From Cristatella mucedo (taxonomy: Eukaryota > Bryozoa > Phylactolaemata > Cristatellidae), in assembly GCA_009760855.2 (NCBI GenBank), contig WPIO01000030.1, positions 3,362,001-3,426,000 of the forward strand: 64,000 bases of DNA, written 5' to 3'. The notes under the pieces are model-generated. The model ran no database searches. It worked only from the letters and a program-made list of their open reading frames with translations, and was not told where the DNA came from. The position numbers were made by a program, and so were the translations under genes. Below are positions 12,440 to 24,773 of the stretch, one piece after another; the first letter of the stretch is position 1, and every line of letters starts with the position of its first letter.

Positions 12440-15130
12440 GTATCCAAGCAACGCGTTACTATCGATCCTTCCTCGTTATGGTGATTTCAACGTTCACTTT
12501 GATAACTTATCTGACGCTTTCAGCACCAAATTTCGTGCATTGACTGACTCATTGTCTCGTGTGGCTCATGTGCATGGCCCTACTCACATCAAGGGTCACA
12601 CACTCGACCAGATTTTCTCATACAACTGTACTTGTCATCACCAATTATTACCAAAGTCTGCTTATCTGACCACATGCAGATCTCATTCAATCTACAGTGT
12701 GTGCCAACCTCCTCTAAAATAACCTGTGAATCGCGATACCTCAAGACCCTTGACAACGATGCTGTCCGTGCGAGAATATCTGCTTCACCTCTGCTGTTCA
12801 GTCTTCCCTCCAATCTGTCATCATTGGTAGATGGCTACAACACGACACTAGCTGACACGCTCGACGAGTTTGCATCTCTGACCAAGTGCACTGTGCGCCC
12901 TCTCCCAGACGGCCTATGATTTACCACAGACATTAAACTAGCCAGGTCAACTAAGCACAAGCTTTAAAAAGCATACAAAAGATAAGGACTGACTTTCCAT
13001 CGACAGGCATATGAAGACTACTGTAGGTCGTACCAGTCAATCCTAGCAAAGGCCAAGAATAGCTTCTAAAAAAACATTGTTGGATCACAGATGCACAATC
13101 CGAAAATGCTGATGTCGATCAACCATCTCCTCAACCGCTCCCACATTAGCTCCTCACCTGATGATCCTTGTGATGATCTAGCCGATCGCTTCTCCCGATT
13201 CTTTGTGCACAAGAGAGACAAGATCAGGGAGTCCATCCCTGCGATGACAACATCCCCACTAGAATGCTCTTCCCCAATACAATACCTGGCTGCACCTCAA
13301 TGTCTACATTTAAGCAGGTCACTAGTGATCTAGTCCTAAAGTTCGTATCCCAATCAAAGAAGACAACAAGTCCTCTGGACCCTATCCCCACTGTCCTGCT
13401 CCTACGTTCATTGATCTGCTGCTGCCATGCATAACTAGCATCATTAATATGTCATTAGCAGCAGGTCACGTCCCAGCACCTTTCAAAAAAGCTGTAGTCA
13501 GTACACTTCTTAAGAAAACGACACTAGACCGAGAGAACTTGAGCAACTACCACCCAGTCTCCCTTCTACCATTCGTATCAAAAACGCTGGAACGGGTCGT
13601 GGGGGACCAGCTGAACGCATATATCGAAACTTCAAACCTTGCTAGTAAGCTCCACTCTGGCTTTAGAGCTAATCACTCTACAGAGTCAGCATTGCTTAGG
13701 GTATACACGGACCTACTTAGGAATGCAGACATGGGTAGAGTGTCTCTGCTTGTTTTGCTCGATCTTTCGGCAGCTTTTGATACTATCGGTCACAAGGTTC
13801 TTCTAGAGCGCCTCTCATCTCGCCTGGGCATCACTGCCACTGCTCTGCAATGGTTAAGGTCCTATCTCAGTGGGAGACTCCAGAGTATTGACGTGAATGG
13901 ACAAAGATCATCCGAGGTACCTCTGAAATATTGGGTACCTCAGGGCTTCGTGCTTGGTCCGGTTCTTTTCACGGTTTATACTCTGCCTCTTGCTGATGTG
14001 ATTGCCAAGCACAATCTAGGCTTTCACTTCTAGGCAGATGAAACTCAGTTGTACCTTTGCTATGATCCCTCCCAGCCTTCGAGCACCTCGATTTCTCTCA
14101 ACTCACTTGCTGCATGTATTGATGACATCCACACATGGATGGCAGCAAATTTTCTAAAACTAAACGATGATAAAACTAGCTTACTAGGTATGAGCAAACC
14201 CAGCGTGATTCAGAAATTTGAAAGGCTGACGCTCAAAATTGGCTCTGCGAGCATATCTCCTGTTGAATCAGCTCGAAATCTAGGTGTCATGTTCCAAAGT
14301 GACCTCTCGTTAGACGACCACATCAGCTCCACAGTCAAATCTGTCTATTTTCAGCTACATAGCATTGCTAAAATTTGGGCTTGTTTAGATAAGGATACCA
14401 CGTCTAAGTAAGTCCATGTATTCATGACATCACGTCTCGACTTCTGTAACTCACTGCTTACTGGCCTACCGGCATGTGCGATCAGGTGATTGCAGCTGGT
14501 GCAAAACTCAGCAGCTAAGCTTGTCTGTCGTGAACATCGCAGTTGCCACATCACACCACTTCTCGCCGACCTGCACTGGCCACCAGTCAAGCAACAGATT
14601 GACTTCAAGGTTGTGTCGCTCACTTTTAGGTCACTTCATTCTTTAGCTCGAGCCCATCTCTCAGATCTACTCCCCAACCAGGCCAAGCATCGTACCACCC
14701 GCTTTTCGGAATCCAACGGTTTACCAATACCTCGTACAAGCCTCAAATCCTTTGGAGACCGTGCATTTAGTTCGTATGCTCCCAAAGCCTGGAACTCCCT
14801 CCCGACTTGCGTCAGAACATCCCCTGACTTGACCACATTTAAAAAGAACTTAAAACACACCTAGTTAGGACAGCATTTAGTGGGTCCCTGTGATACGTCC
14901 TTGATGTGCTTATGCATGCTGACCACTGTGCATGCTGCCACTAACCACATTTGCATGCTGACCCTGTGCATGTCACCCCTAACTATGTTATTCATATTGT
15001 TTGTTTATTAAGCATGATATTACTCACCATTCAATTGCATTTCTCTTTGCAGCAAATTTAATGCGCCTAGAAAGAGATTGAGTCCTCAGAGGGCGCTTTA
15101 TCAAGTGCATTATTATTATTATTATTACTA
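12440..15130 (+). mobile_element. LINE-A copy, endonuclease end to 3' end (longest copy)
   Basis: A CR1/L2-like non-LTR retrotransposon, 5' truncated. At 12477-12640 the C-terminal endonuclease part is visible (GDFNVHFDN ... GHTLDQIFSY). Frameshifted ORF2 linker follows, and then reverse transcriptase with motif A (LLDLSAAFDTI, about 13757) and motif B (PQGFVLGPVLF, about 13939). The active-site box that should read FYADD is F-stop-ADE (TAG at 14031-14033), so the copy is dead. Thumb and C-terminal regions run to about 14865. A 3' UTR and the family's terminal hairpin (about 15063-15096) precede the (ATT)n tail. It lies in the S6K intron before exon 15455, in the same orientation as the gene. 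Confidence 0.93.
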
Positions 15131-15454
15131 TCATGGCTGACCCTGTGGGAGGATGAAGCAGCCCTCATGCACACATTCAGCTTCGGGTTTGCCCAAGGGT
15201 AGACACAGCTTGGGTACTCTCCCTTTAGCAGGCAAGTGCTTAGCCTCCCCTAAACTATCCGTTTATTGCGTGCTGCATCACTTGCATTGCAATATAGCTA
15301 CTGTTTACGATCAGAGTTTAAGATAGAAATAGCTTGTGATCTGTAGCTTGTGAATAATCTGGTGGATTTGGCTTCTGATCTGACCTTGATAGGCGTGAAA
15401 AACATCTCATTTCAAACGTTCTAACGCCCTATGTCTTTGTGATTGTGCTTGTAG

Positions 15455-15666
15455 GGTGGCTTCAGGAGGTCCTGTGGTGACAACAGGTCCAGAACCTGAC
15501 GATCAAAATAAACTTGAAGAAGCTTGTTCTCTTGCATCCACGGCCAACAGCAGCACTGGGTCGCTTGGCTCCAGGTGTGCAATGCCTACTAGGCAGCCTC
15601 CTTCTGCACCAAGCTTGCCTAATGCTCTGCCGAATCATAATAACGGCACAGAACATAAGAAGAAAG
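15455..15666 (+). CDS. RPS6KB1: S6 kinase C-terminal tail exon
   Basis: After a 6.7 kb intron, an acceptor (TGCTTGTAG) gives a frame that completes the split glycine codon of the previous exon. It continues VASGGPVVTTGPEPDDQNK and ends ...MPTRQPPSAPSLPNALPNHN, then NGTEHKKK. Low-complexity Ser/Pro content and an RQP motif fit the S6K tail (vertebrate P.RQPNSG). I end the exon at donor GTAATG after AAAG. If that donor is not used, the frame stays open to a TAG at 15717-15719 and adds 17 weak residues as an alternative C terminus. Membership in S6K is inferred from phase, position, strand and the tail motif, so it is less certain than the preceding exons. Confidence 0.72.
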
Positions 15667-15743
15667 GTAATGATTATGCAGTTGTAGTGTGCCATCATCT
15701 GAATGTGCATAGGTATTAGTCAGTGCAGCTACGTGACTGATGT

Positions 15744-16305
15744 GTGTGGTTAATGATAATAATAATAATAATGATAAATTTGATATAGCTCTCAGAGAAC
15801 TTAATCTCTTTCTTGGCACTTGACATTTACTGCAAAGGAAGCACGATCGAATGGTTAGTGGTAGCATGCTCAATAAACAACAAGAATAGCATGGTTTGGG
15901 GTGACATGCACAAGGTCAGCATGCAAGTATGGTTAGTGGCAGCATGCACAGTGTCAGCATGCATTAGCACATTAAGAACGAATTGCAGGGACCCACTAAA
16001 TGCTGTCATAAATAGGTGCTTTTATAATAATAATAACAATGCACTTGATAAAGCTCAGTGAACTTAGTTTCTTTCTAAATGTGGCCAAGTCAGGAGATGC
16101 GATGCAAGTCGGGGGTGAATTCCAGGCTTTGCAAGCATGCGAACTAAAGGCACGGTCTCCAAAGCATTTCAGATTTGTACGAGATATGGGTAAACAGTTG
16201 GATTTCGAAAAGCAGGTGGTACAGTGCTTAGCCTGGTGGGAGAGTAGATCTGATAGGTAGGCTGGAGCCAAATAATGAATGGACCTAAAAGTGAGTGACA
16301 AATGG
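15744..16305 (-). mobile_element. LINE-A 3' end with a second 3' terminus inside it
   Basis: A (TAA)n run at 15749 is followed by the reverse complement of the terminal hairpin and 3' UTR, and then by the RT C-terminus frame (FGDRAFSSHACKAWN). At about 16020-16071 another (TAA)n plus about 45 bp of terminal sequence interrupts the element where other copies are continuous. It lies about 80 bp beyond the S6K exon ending at 15666. Confidence 0.85.
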
Positions 16306-17381
16306 AGGATGCACAGACACACACGCCCCCTGCATATGTGTGCACACTCATTCGCATAAATACTTACTCGTGCACAGTTTCTGCATAACTTCGGGACCCG
16401 GCTTGGGCACTTAAGTGTTACAGCCTGAATGTGCTTAGTAGATTTTAGAGCAAAGAGCTAGAAGAAGGTTAGCCTGTGTGGCTCGTTGGTTAATGGATTG
16501 ATCTCATTCACCAAATTCTTGCAGGTTTGTATCTTGTCTGCACGTGCAGGCCTTCGGGTCCTTTGCTTTTGTGCCACTTGCCTAGGCCTTTTGAGGGTAA
16601 AATGTTTGTGGTGTCATACTGGGTATATTCAGCCATAAACACATCTTGTACATAAAATGTTGCTGCTTGTACTTAAAATTTAGCTGTAAAACTGCTTGAA
16701 GGGCAGCAGTTTTTAACGTGTTGCCGAAAAAACTCGACCTTTGCACAGCAATGTTTGACAAGTACTCGGGACTATTATCTGATTACTTTAAAATGTCAAA
16801 AGTTCCGAAGCAGACCTTAAACTTAACTCTATACAGATCCGACGTTGGATCCGACATTGGATTAATTTTGAATTACTTCTTGTAACTCACTTATTCGGGT
16901 AGTTCTTCAGGTGCAAAATCACGTAGTCCAAAATCAATTATTTTGCCTTTATGGTGCTTGATTTAGTAAGTGGCAATGCCATTGTACCTCACTTAGCTCA
17001 CCCCTAACGTATGTCGTCATTGGCAAGCCAAATAGATTTGTCCCATTCCGTGTTCAATGCTTGAAGTTACTAAGCCCGGGAATTTTAGAATCTATGTTTT
17101 CTAAAATATTTGTACAAACAAGCAGTCTTTGTGTAGTTTTTCGGACATATATTTGCTTTCTGAGATCTTTTGTCGGCCGAGAAAACGTATCGACTCAAAG
17201 GGTAGCCGTTGTGTGGGCCCTGCAGTTAAGTTGATACACCGGGGTTAATCTATGAATGCTAATGTGGATCCTGCTATAGTCATTATGCACATGGCAAGAA
17301 CAACAACAGTCATATGACTATTTGCATATATGTGCATCTCAAAATATGTTTATGCAGACACGTTTTGAGATAGCTTGTAGA

Positions 17382-17471
17382 TTTAGGATTTAAGGTTTAC
17401 GGTTTATGATTTACGATTTAGAGTTTAAGCTTCAAGGCTTAGGTTTGTGTTGTAGGGTTTACGGTTTGCAG
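17382..17471. repeat. Degenerate heptamer array resembling TTTAGGG
   Basis: About 13 consecutive 6-8 bp units beginning TTTA or TT: TTTAGGA, TTTAAGG, TTTACGG, TTTATGA, TTTACGA, TTTAGAG, TTTAAGC and so on, to TTTACGG. Clear 7 bp periodicity; internal, not at a chromosome end. Confidence 0.75.
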
Positions 17472-18644
17472 CGGCCATGTGGGAGTTTCTGCTATGGACA
17501 CTGCCCATAGGTAAAACCACATTTTTCATTCATATTTCTCGGCGTATTAGCTGTGCAGCTTTAGGACTGTACTCTCACTGAGACACGTTGCTTTTTATCT
17601 TCAAAGCTTCCAGCTTGAAAAGCCATTAAACCATTTCAAAATGTAAACCCACTAGTATCTGCTAATGTCAGCCGGCTGAAAATATTCGTAGCATCTGCCA
17701 TTTGATAACCTATTTCACTGTCAATCGCAATGTAGTCGTTATGGCAATATTTGGCAGTAATTGACTCAGTAGCCCATGTAAAGGGGCTTAACCCCCCCCC
17801 TCTGCCTGAACACAATTGGAAATGAGTATGCATGCCTCCTTCAGCCTTTGCAATGAGTGGCCGGCCGAGTAAGGTCAAGGCTAAGCTCTCCTATAAAAAG
17901 TTAGTGCTTCGCAATCGCCGAGCTCTGCTGTCTACGGTGACTGACTGTATGCTGACTGTCGGTCATACCATTGATTAAAAATCTTGCAAGGAAAACCTGT
18001 GCAAGCGATGAGCCTCTTGCATATCTTTACAAGAGCTTAGCAGCAAGCCCTTGCTGCTGCGTTCTTCGACTAGCATCCTGTTTTGGTTTGAAAGCACGCA
18101 GCATTTGAAAACACGCTGGCAAACGAGAACTGACCGAACGCGGTATTTGTGTTGGCAGCCTTGGGCTGCTTGCATGCATTGTGAATGAAAGTAGCATTTT
18201 CATAGTGAGACAGTGTAACTACTATGAGCAGGTACTTGCACGGGTATCTATGATGAAGCAAGGGCAAATTAACAGCTTAAGCGCCTCCGAGTCTCAGTAC
18301 GTTCTGACGTCTACTGGCTGCTTGCTTTCTTTTAGATAATGCATCGAAGTCAAAAGAAAAGTGCATCGTCAGCTGAGCCTGTCGGTTTGACTTGACCTTG
18401 ATTTAGACACGATCGACCGCGTGCAGCGAGGCGATGGGTGGACTTGCTGCACACTGTCATCCATCGCGCGTTGGCATGCATTCGCTGCATCGTGCTGTGC
18501 ACTCTCTGCTGGGATTTTATCATTGGTGCTGCCAAGAACTAGCTAGTATCGCGTCGTGCCAAGAGCGAGCTAGCAGAGAATTAATCGTGACTACCAGCAA
18601 CTACTTAGCTTCGTCTCTTGTGTCACACTTTTTTGTCTTGGGTC

Positions 18645-18661
18645 TCTCTCTCTCTCACAGA

Positions 18662-18727
<66 letters not shown>

Positions 18728-18789
18728 GACTCGCTCTCTCTCTCACAGACTCGCTCTCTCACTCTGACTCGCTCCTTTTTTTTTTCTTT

Positions 18790-18823
<34 letters not shown>
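18645..18823. repeat. (CT)n compound microsatellite
   Basis: CT runs interrupted by repeated ACAGACTCG units and a T tract. Confidence 0.96.
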
Positions 18824-18828
<5 letters not shown>

Positions 18829-20959
18829 TTGTGTGCGTATCTGCTTCTCACTCACTCTTGTTTGTACTCGTCTGTCCACATTCCAATGCCTATCTCTTTG
18901 TACGCTCTTCTTCTTCGTGGTTCGTGGCCCTAGGCCTTGCCATGCGACTGTCCAGCAATAGCTGTACGACGGCATTATATGCTGCCGCCAAAATAAGGTC
19001 TTTCGTGCTGCACCTCGGTGCCACCAGCCCATGTGTGTGTGCCCCGGTAGTGCCGCACACAGCTTCTGCCTTTGCCATCGGGGGCAGTTTGTGCCTTTGG
19101 TCGCAGCGAGTCGTGACTGACTCGCTGCAATGTAAACTTGGTGTCATCGAAGCTCTACTGCAGCAGCTGCTGCTTCTGTCACCTCTTGCACCTATAACCA
19201 TGGTCGGCCATGGACTGGCCTGCGAGTCACGGGTGCTACCCGTTAGGTATATTTATGAACAGTCGCATTAGAGGATATTTTGCCTTTCTGAACTAGTTAT
19301 TTTTTAAGTGAGCTTGAAGAAACTGCTGCGTAATTTATTCGTTTTGTCAGTAAACAGAAGCTGGAATTGGATTGTTCCATTCGTTTTCGTCTTGCAGCAC
19401 CTTGACGTTTGGCAGCTTGGGTCGTAATGGGGGGGGCGGGGAGGGTAAGATGTTTTCGCTTTGCCACGTGGGCTCGAGCACTTCAGTTGGCAATCCTGTA
19501 GTGCACACTGCAAGCGTGGTGATGGTGCCAAGGCTATTCCGCAACTATGTAAGTGAGTTTGTCGAAGCAGCTACCCTTTACTTGGACTTTGTGGAAAGTG
19601 CCAGCTTTGTTGTAGACGCAGGTGGTGATAATTTTCTGGGGGCTGCTACTGCGTTCCGACGAAACCTTGTCCTAGCTATCGTGAGCGTTTATGTTTGAGA
19701 TTGGAACTGGCATATTATTCTCTCAGCGGTATCAGCTTTGTCATTCCTCCGTGCTCTCTTATGATTATCAATAGTCTGTGCCTTCTTTGTATCTTATCCG
19801 TGGTTGTGGTGACAGATGCTCTTGGAGAGTGCAAACTTCCCTGCAAAAGTAGCATGATGTTTCTAAGTTGGCTCCTTCAGCCAATCTTGGCAATTCGAAC
19901 ATAATTATTCTTGGCTCCTCCTTTCATCGACTCGCTAGTCCTCCCACTTTTGCTTTGCTGCATGACTGACGCTTTGATTTTTCACTGCCGAATGAAAACT
20001 TATTCAACTTGGAGCACACTGTTGAACACCTTTTTGGTATAGGCTGCTCACTTTTTCGCGATGTCATTGCATAGATACGCGCATTCAAATTCTTAGACTC
20101 CGATCTGTTCTTCAGCATCGATTGGACGATTTTGCTTGGTATCACTAGGAGCCGTAGGTTTACGAGACAGCATTGCTTCCACAAAATGACCGTCGACGTG
20201 TATGCTTTGGTGCAGAGCTGGTTTTAATGACGTCGTTGGACCCTGGCATTTTTCTAAAAGCAAGATGACCAGCAATTGGGCCGCCGCGTTGCACAAACGA
20301 GCAGCTTTGCCTGTCGTCGTCCTCTTTCTGCTGTAGGCTGAGCCTCCTCGGGGAGGCTTGACATTCCCAGAAATGATTGTGGAATTTTTGCTCTTAAAAG
20401 CGATTGGTTCCTTGCTACTTTTTGGAATGTTACGCCATAAATGATCTTAACGAATGCGGCCTTGCTTTCTAGCGTTTTCTTTTTTCTAGCGTATTTCTCT
20501 GCAGCACGAATCAAATGTCTCGGAGACTTCTTTCACCAGCACGTATCCGAATATAGTGAGCAACTTATGGCACCCAAGCTCATCATCATAAGTTCAAATA
20601 ACTCGATAGACTCGAACTCGATAGTACTAAACAAAACTTGAGAGCAGCAGCTCAGTCTACAGCCTTATTTGTGTATCTGCAGAAGAGCCTTTCGGCAGCT
20701 TTAGCCCAGTTCGAACCAGGCATGTCTTTTTTCGCATTGAGTGCCGGTAGTATAGAAACAATTGGTATTGACCTAGCGATAAACTGGGACATGCTGTTTC
20801 GTTGCACTAGAGGTGCGCATATAAGTGGTCAGGAATTTTTCAAGAGTGGTCATTTACCGCGAATGGATGTGAGCAGAGGCGCGGGTGAGTGTGACGTCAC
20901 ATGCCGTCTTTTCCCTGACCCTGCGGCTTAGGAAGCCGGTTAGAGATAGGAAAAAATGT

Positions 20960-21085
20960 TGGCATAAGAGACTTAATGCCCATCACCACCGCTTGCAGTG
21001 GATAAAAAATTATCGACTACGCCAGGACCGGAACCCAGGACTGGGTCATAGAAAAGCGTGTTCTTTCAAATGTGTTCAAATTGCC
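20960..21085 (-). mobile_element. SINE-2 copy, degenerate
   Basis: CACCACCGCTTGCAGTGGAT and a box B-like reverse complement (GGAACCCAGGACTGGGTC) match the 54.9 kb SINE-2 copy. A further SINE-2 tail-like piece lies at about 20660-20735. Confidence 0.65.
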
Positions 21086-21684
21086 TAGAGCGATTTGGTG
21101 GCTGGGTGCTTGGACAATTTTTTAGTTGCTTTTTAGCTATGCTAAGTAAGAAACTATACGGCACCGACGCGATCATAGTCACGTAACGGTGCCGTTTGAT
21201 GGGAGCGAGGATGCCCTGGCGGCGGGGCCCGGAAAAAAATATGGATAATTACGAGGCCCTAATTACGAGGTCTCTCCGGACCACTGGCTACCGGAGGGCA
21301 GTGGCTGGGCCCTTCGTGGTCGGCGCCTGGGTTGCTGGCGGCCAGATAGTAAAGCCTACCCGGTGGACCTCAGCATTGCCCGCTTGGAACGAGCGGCATT
21401 GTGGCGTCTGTGCGTCTCGGACGCCGGGTCGGAAGCCGAGCAGCCCCGTTCCTTAAGCCGGGAGTCGCAGGTTGCCCTCGCAGCCCCGGCACGGCAGAGC
21501 TCCTCCGGCTAAGGTACCATGATTTATTCTAATATTCTAAATTGGGTTGCAATGGGTGTAAAATTCCCAATAATAATAAAAATGACATATGTCTAGTTCT
21601 ATAAAAAAAACTGAATCTTCATGTAGTGTATAGGTGGCTACGTCGATCACGACAGACTTGCACAGTTGCCGAGTTTTTCACCAA

Positions 21685-21815
21685 CCCCTTGCACTTCACC
21701 ACCTAGGTCGTGGGTCAAGTCCTACAGCAGGCTCTTTATTTCGAACTGCAAGCTGTAGTGATAGCCGCTGAGCCTTTTCTATCACTGTGTAAGTGAAGCT
21801 GTTGAATCAGCTGAC
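21685..21815 (+). mobile_element. SINE-2 copy
   Basis: Box B GTCGTGGGTCAAGTCCTACA, then TGTAGTGATAGCCGCTGAGC and the tail GAAGCTGTTGAATCAGCTGA. Confidence 0.8.
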
Positions 21816-21824
21816 CGTTACCGT

Positions 21825-22315
21825 CACCAACTGCAAATGCCTAATAATAGAGGTGTGAAGGCCTGGAGTAGTGAATTGTAGAAGTCGAGCAAGTAGACTA
21901 GCCTGGCTGCAGCACGTTTACTTAAGAAGGCACATTTTTTGCAATGGTTAATAACTGAAAGTAGGGTACCGTTGACGAATTTGATATGGTCATGCAGCGA
22001 AATGTTCATTTAGAGCAAGATACCTAGAGCTAGTGCAGAGGCAGCAGTTGTGCGAACGTCAGCAATACATGCCGAGAGGAACTTGGGGGCGTTCAACGAG
22101 CTGGGTGGCAGTGAGGCATCAAAGAACAAAAGCTACAATTTGTATGAACTGTGTGAAGAAGTTGAACAAACACCGACCCCTGAGGTACCCGATACTTCCG
22201 AGACTCTTCGGATGACAGCTGTTCGTTGCCATCAAAGCTTTGAAGTCTAGAACTTATATATAACCCAAACCAGTGCAGTTCCAGAGATGCCCGAAAAAGA
22301 TGACAGACGCTCAAT
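21825..22315 (-). mobile_element. LINE-A internal fragment
   Basis: The RT motif B region is recognisable (YISSRLQSFDGNEQLSSEES, then RKYRVPQGSV). The + strand neighbour at 22330 starts within the same part of the element, so two opposite copies meet almost head to head. Confidence 0.75.
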
Positions 22316-22329
22316 CAGAGGATCAGTGA

Positions 22330-23545
22330 TAAATTAGTCCTATCTCAGCGAGAGACTCCAAAGTATTGATGCGAACTGAAAAAGACCATCCGATGAATCA
22401 CGACAGTATGGGGTACCTCGGGGCTCTGTGCTTGGTCCTATTCTTTTAACGGTTTATACTCTCCCTCTTGCCGATGCAATCGCCGACCGAAATCTAGGCT
22501 TTCATTTTAATGTAGAAGACTTACAGCTGTACCTGCGTTTGTATCCATCCCTTATTCCAGTAAGTTGAACTCTCTCAATACCCATTCAGCATCCATTGCT
22601 AACCTTCGCACTTATAAGGATGCAAACTTTCTAAAATAAGTTGACGGAAACAACCTGGTAATTATTCGCAAAACCTGGTGCTGCTCGGAATTGGAAAATC
22701 TAGCCCTCAAAATATGCTCGATCTGCATATCTCCTTTAGCATCTCTACAGAATCTGGCTATCCTATTTCAAAGTGATCTTTCACTAAACGACAGCATCAG
22801 CACCGAAGTCACGTCTATCTACTTTCAGCTAACCGAGTTGCAAAAGTCAAGACGGAATATAAGAAATGCATGAACGAGCGAGGCGTCCCTGTGTAAGCAG
22901 GACCGAATCTTTGCCGAACCTGCTTAGACAATGACGCCATAATGGTTTATGCATTTCTTATATTCCATATTGACTTCTGGAACTCACAACTCTCACACGT
23001 CTTCTGGCCTGTACAATGAGGCGCTTGCAGTAGGTGCAAAACTCTGCAATATTTCTATCATCTTACCACTTCTTGACATGCACTGGTTCCCTATCAAGAA
23101 GAGCATTAACTTGAACGTTTTGTCGCTCACTTTCAAGTCTCATTATTCTCTCTCCAGCCTACGGATCCGAGCTACTTCCCCGTCAGTCTAGGCATCGTAC
23201 TCGCGTTATCTTGACTTACTTCGTTTCAGCTGAGCCTCTAATCAAACTCGAATCCTTTGGAGACAGTGCCTTAAGGCAGTGACCGTTAGCTCGAATTACT
23301 CCGAAAGTCTAGAACTTCCACCTGACTGACGTCATAACACAGCCTGACTTTGGTACGTATTAAGAAGCTTAAAACACGCTTTAGAATTTACAGTTCCGTG
23401 TCAATAGTCCTTTGTGTACTTATGGTTGCTCACATTATGCAGGTTGTTATTAAGCAATTACAATTTTTTCTTTACAGCACACGTAAAGTGTTTAGAAAAA
23501 CATTTAGCCCTCTTAAGGGTCTACAAAAATCTCTTAATAATATCA
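22330..23545 (+). mobile_element. LINE-A copy, highly degenerate
   Basis: Begins at the SYLSERLQS region and continues through motif B (GVPRGSVLGPILL), an eroded active site, LENLALKICSICISP and the C-terminal domain. It ends with a decayed 3' UTR and a GTAAAGTG...TCTTAAGGG terminus. Many stops and frameshifts indicate an old copy. Confidence 0.8.
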
Positions 23546-23589
23546 CTTATGATTATCGTGAAAGAAAGCGTCTCCCCCTTCACCTTGTT

Positions 23590-24425
23590 TGCCCATCTAG
23601 GTGCCACGTTCTTAAGTTACCTTTCATTAGACGACCACATCAGCTCCACAGTCAAGTCTGCCTACTTTCAGCTACATAGCATTGCTAAAATTAAGGCTTG
23701 CTTAGACAGGGATACCACATCCAAATTGGTCCAAGCATTTGTGACATCCTGTCTTTACTTATGTAACTCACTGCTTGCTGGCCTGCCGGCCTGCTCAATC
23801 AGGCGCTTACAGCTGGTGCAAAACTCTGCAGCTGGGCTTGTCTGTCGCGAGCGTTGCAGTTGGGGAATCAGACCTCCTCTCGCCGACCGGCACTGGCTAC
23901 CAGTCAAGCAACGGATCGACTCCGAGGTTATGTCGCTCACCTTTAGGTCACTTCATTCTTTGGCTCCAGCCTACCTATCAGATCTATTCCTCCACTAGTC
24001 CAAGTATCGTACCAACCGTCTATTAGAATCTGTCTTCCTATACCTCGTTAAAACCTCAAATCCTTTGGAGACCGTGCCTTTAGTTCATATGCTCCCAAAG
24101 CTTGAAAATCACCTCCGACTTGCGTCATGACAACTTCTGACTTGTCCACATTTTGAAAGAAACTAAAAACGCACTTATTTATCACAGCATTTACTGGGGC
24201 CCTACGATTCGTCTTTTATGTGCTTATGCGTGCTGACACTGTGCATACTGTCACTAACCACACTTGCATGCTGACTCTGTGCATGTCACTCTTAATTAGG
24301 TTATTCTTTTCGTTTATTGAGCCCGATACCTCTAATCATTCGATCGTGCTTCCTTTGCAGCAATTTTATAAGTGCCAAGAAAGAAATTTAGTTCTATGAG
24401 GGTGCTTTATTAAATGTCTTATTAT
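23590..24425 (+). mobile_element. LINE-A 3' copy
   Basis: A contiguous RT C-terminal frame (SLDDHISSTVKSAYFQLHSI, AKIKACLDRDTTSKLVQAFV) is followed by the thumb region, 3' UTR, terminal hairpin and ATTATTATC tail. It is directly downstream of, and in the same orientation as, the older copy ending near 23545. Confidence 0.88.
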
Positions 24426-24773
24426 TATCAAAGTATTATTACCACCCGTTGCTACGGTTTAAGACAGATGCTCTCATCGGTGAACACGTTAAAAATTATT
24501 GTTACCGTTTTTCGATTCCTAGCTTTCAAAAATGTCTATTCCCTATTTTCGAAAAGTCTCAGATTTTCGCCCGTAGGCAAGATGCCTAGCCGATTTTCGA
24601 CCCGTCTGAAAAGAAATTGGAGCCCAACTGGACCCTTCTTCTATTCATCCGAAAAAAGCATAGCCTCCGTAAAAAGATGGGAGCTTCCCTCGGAAAACCG
24701 TTTCAGATATTTCTTGACATGCGCATAAAAGCGCCGTGGCCCCAGCATTCACCTCAACTTTAGAGCAAGCAGT

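Larger units (their letters stand above)
16306..21684. other. Unassigned stretch with microsatellite and heptamer array
   Basis: Contains the heptamer array (17382), the CT microsatellite (18645), a G-rich run at 19429-19442, SINE-2 debris and a GC-rich block (21190-21515). Several 60-110 codon frames exist, for example + 19372-19698 and - 20254-20514. None has a recognised domain. Confidence 0.5.

Noticed and set aside
19372-19698. 109-codon + strand frame starting in a G-rich run, considered as another S6K or other exon
   Set aside because: No S6K similarity and no consistent splice phase; treated as a chance frame.
20254-20514. Basic 86-codon - strand frame
   Set aside because: Looks moderately protein-like but matches nothing and has no exon signals.
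21825-22560. 5' inversion (twin priming) of one LINE-A copy
   Set aside because: The opposite-strand pieces cover overlapping parts of the element, whereas twin priming gives non-overlapping parts; two separate copies are simpler.
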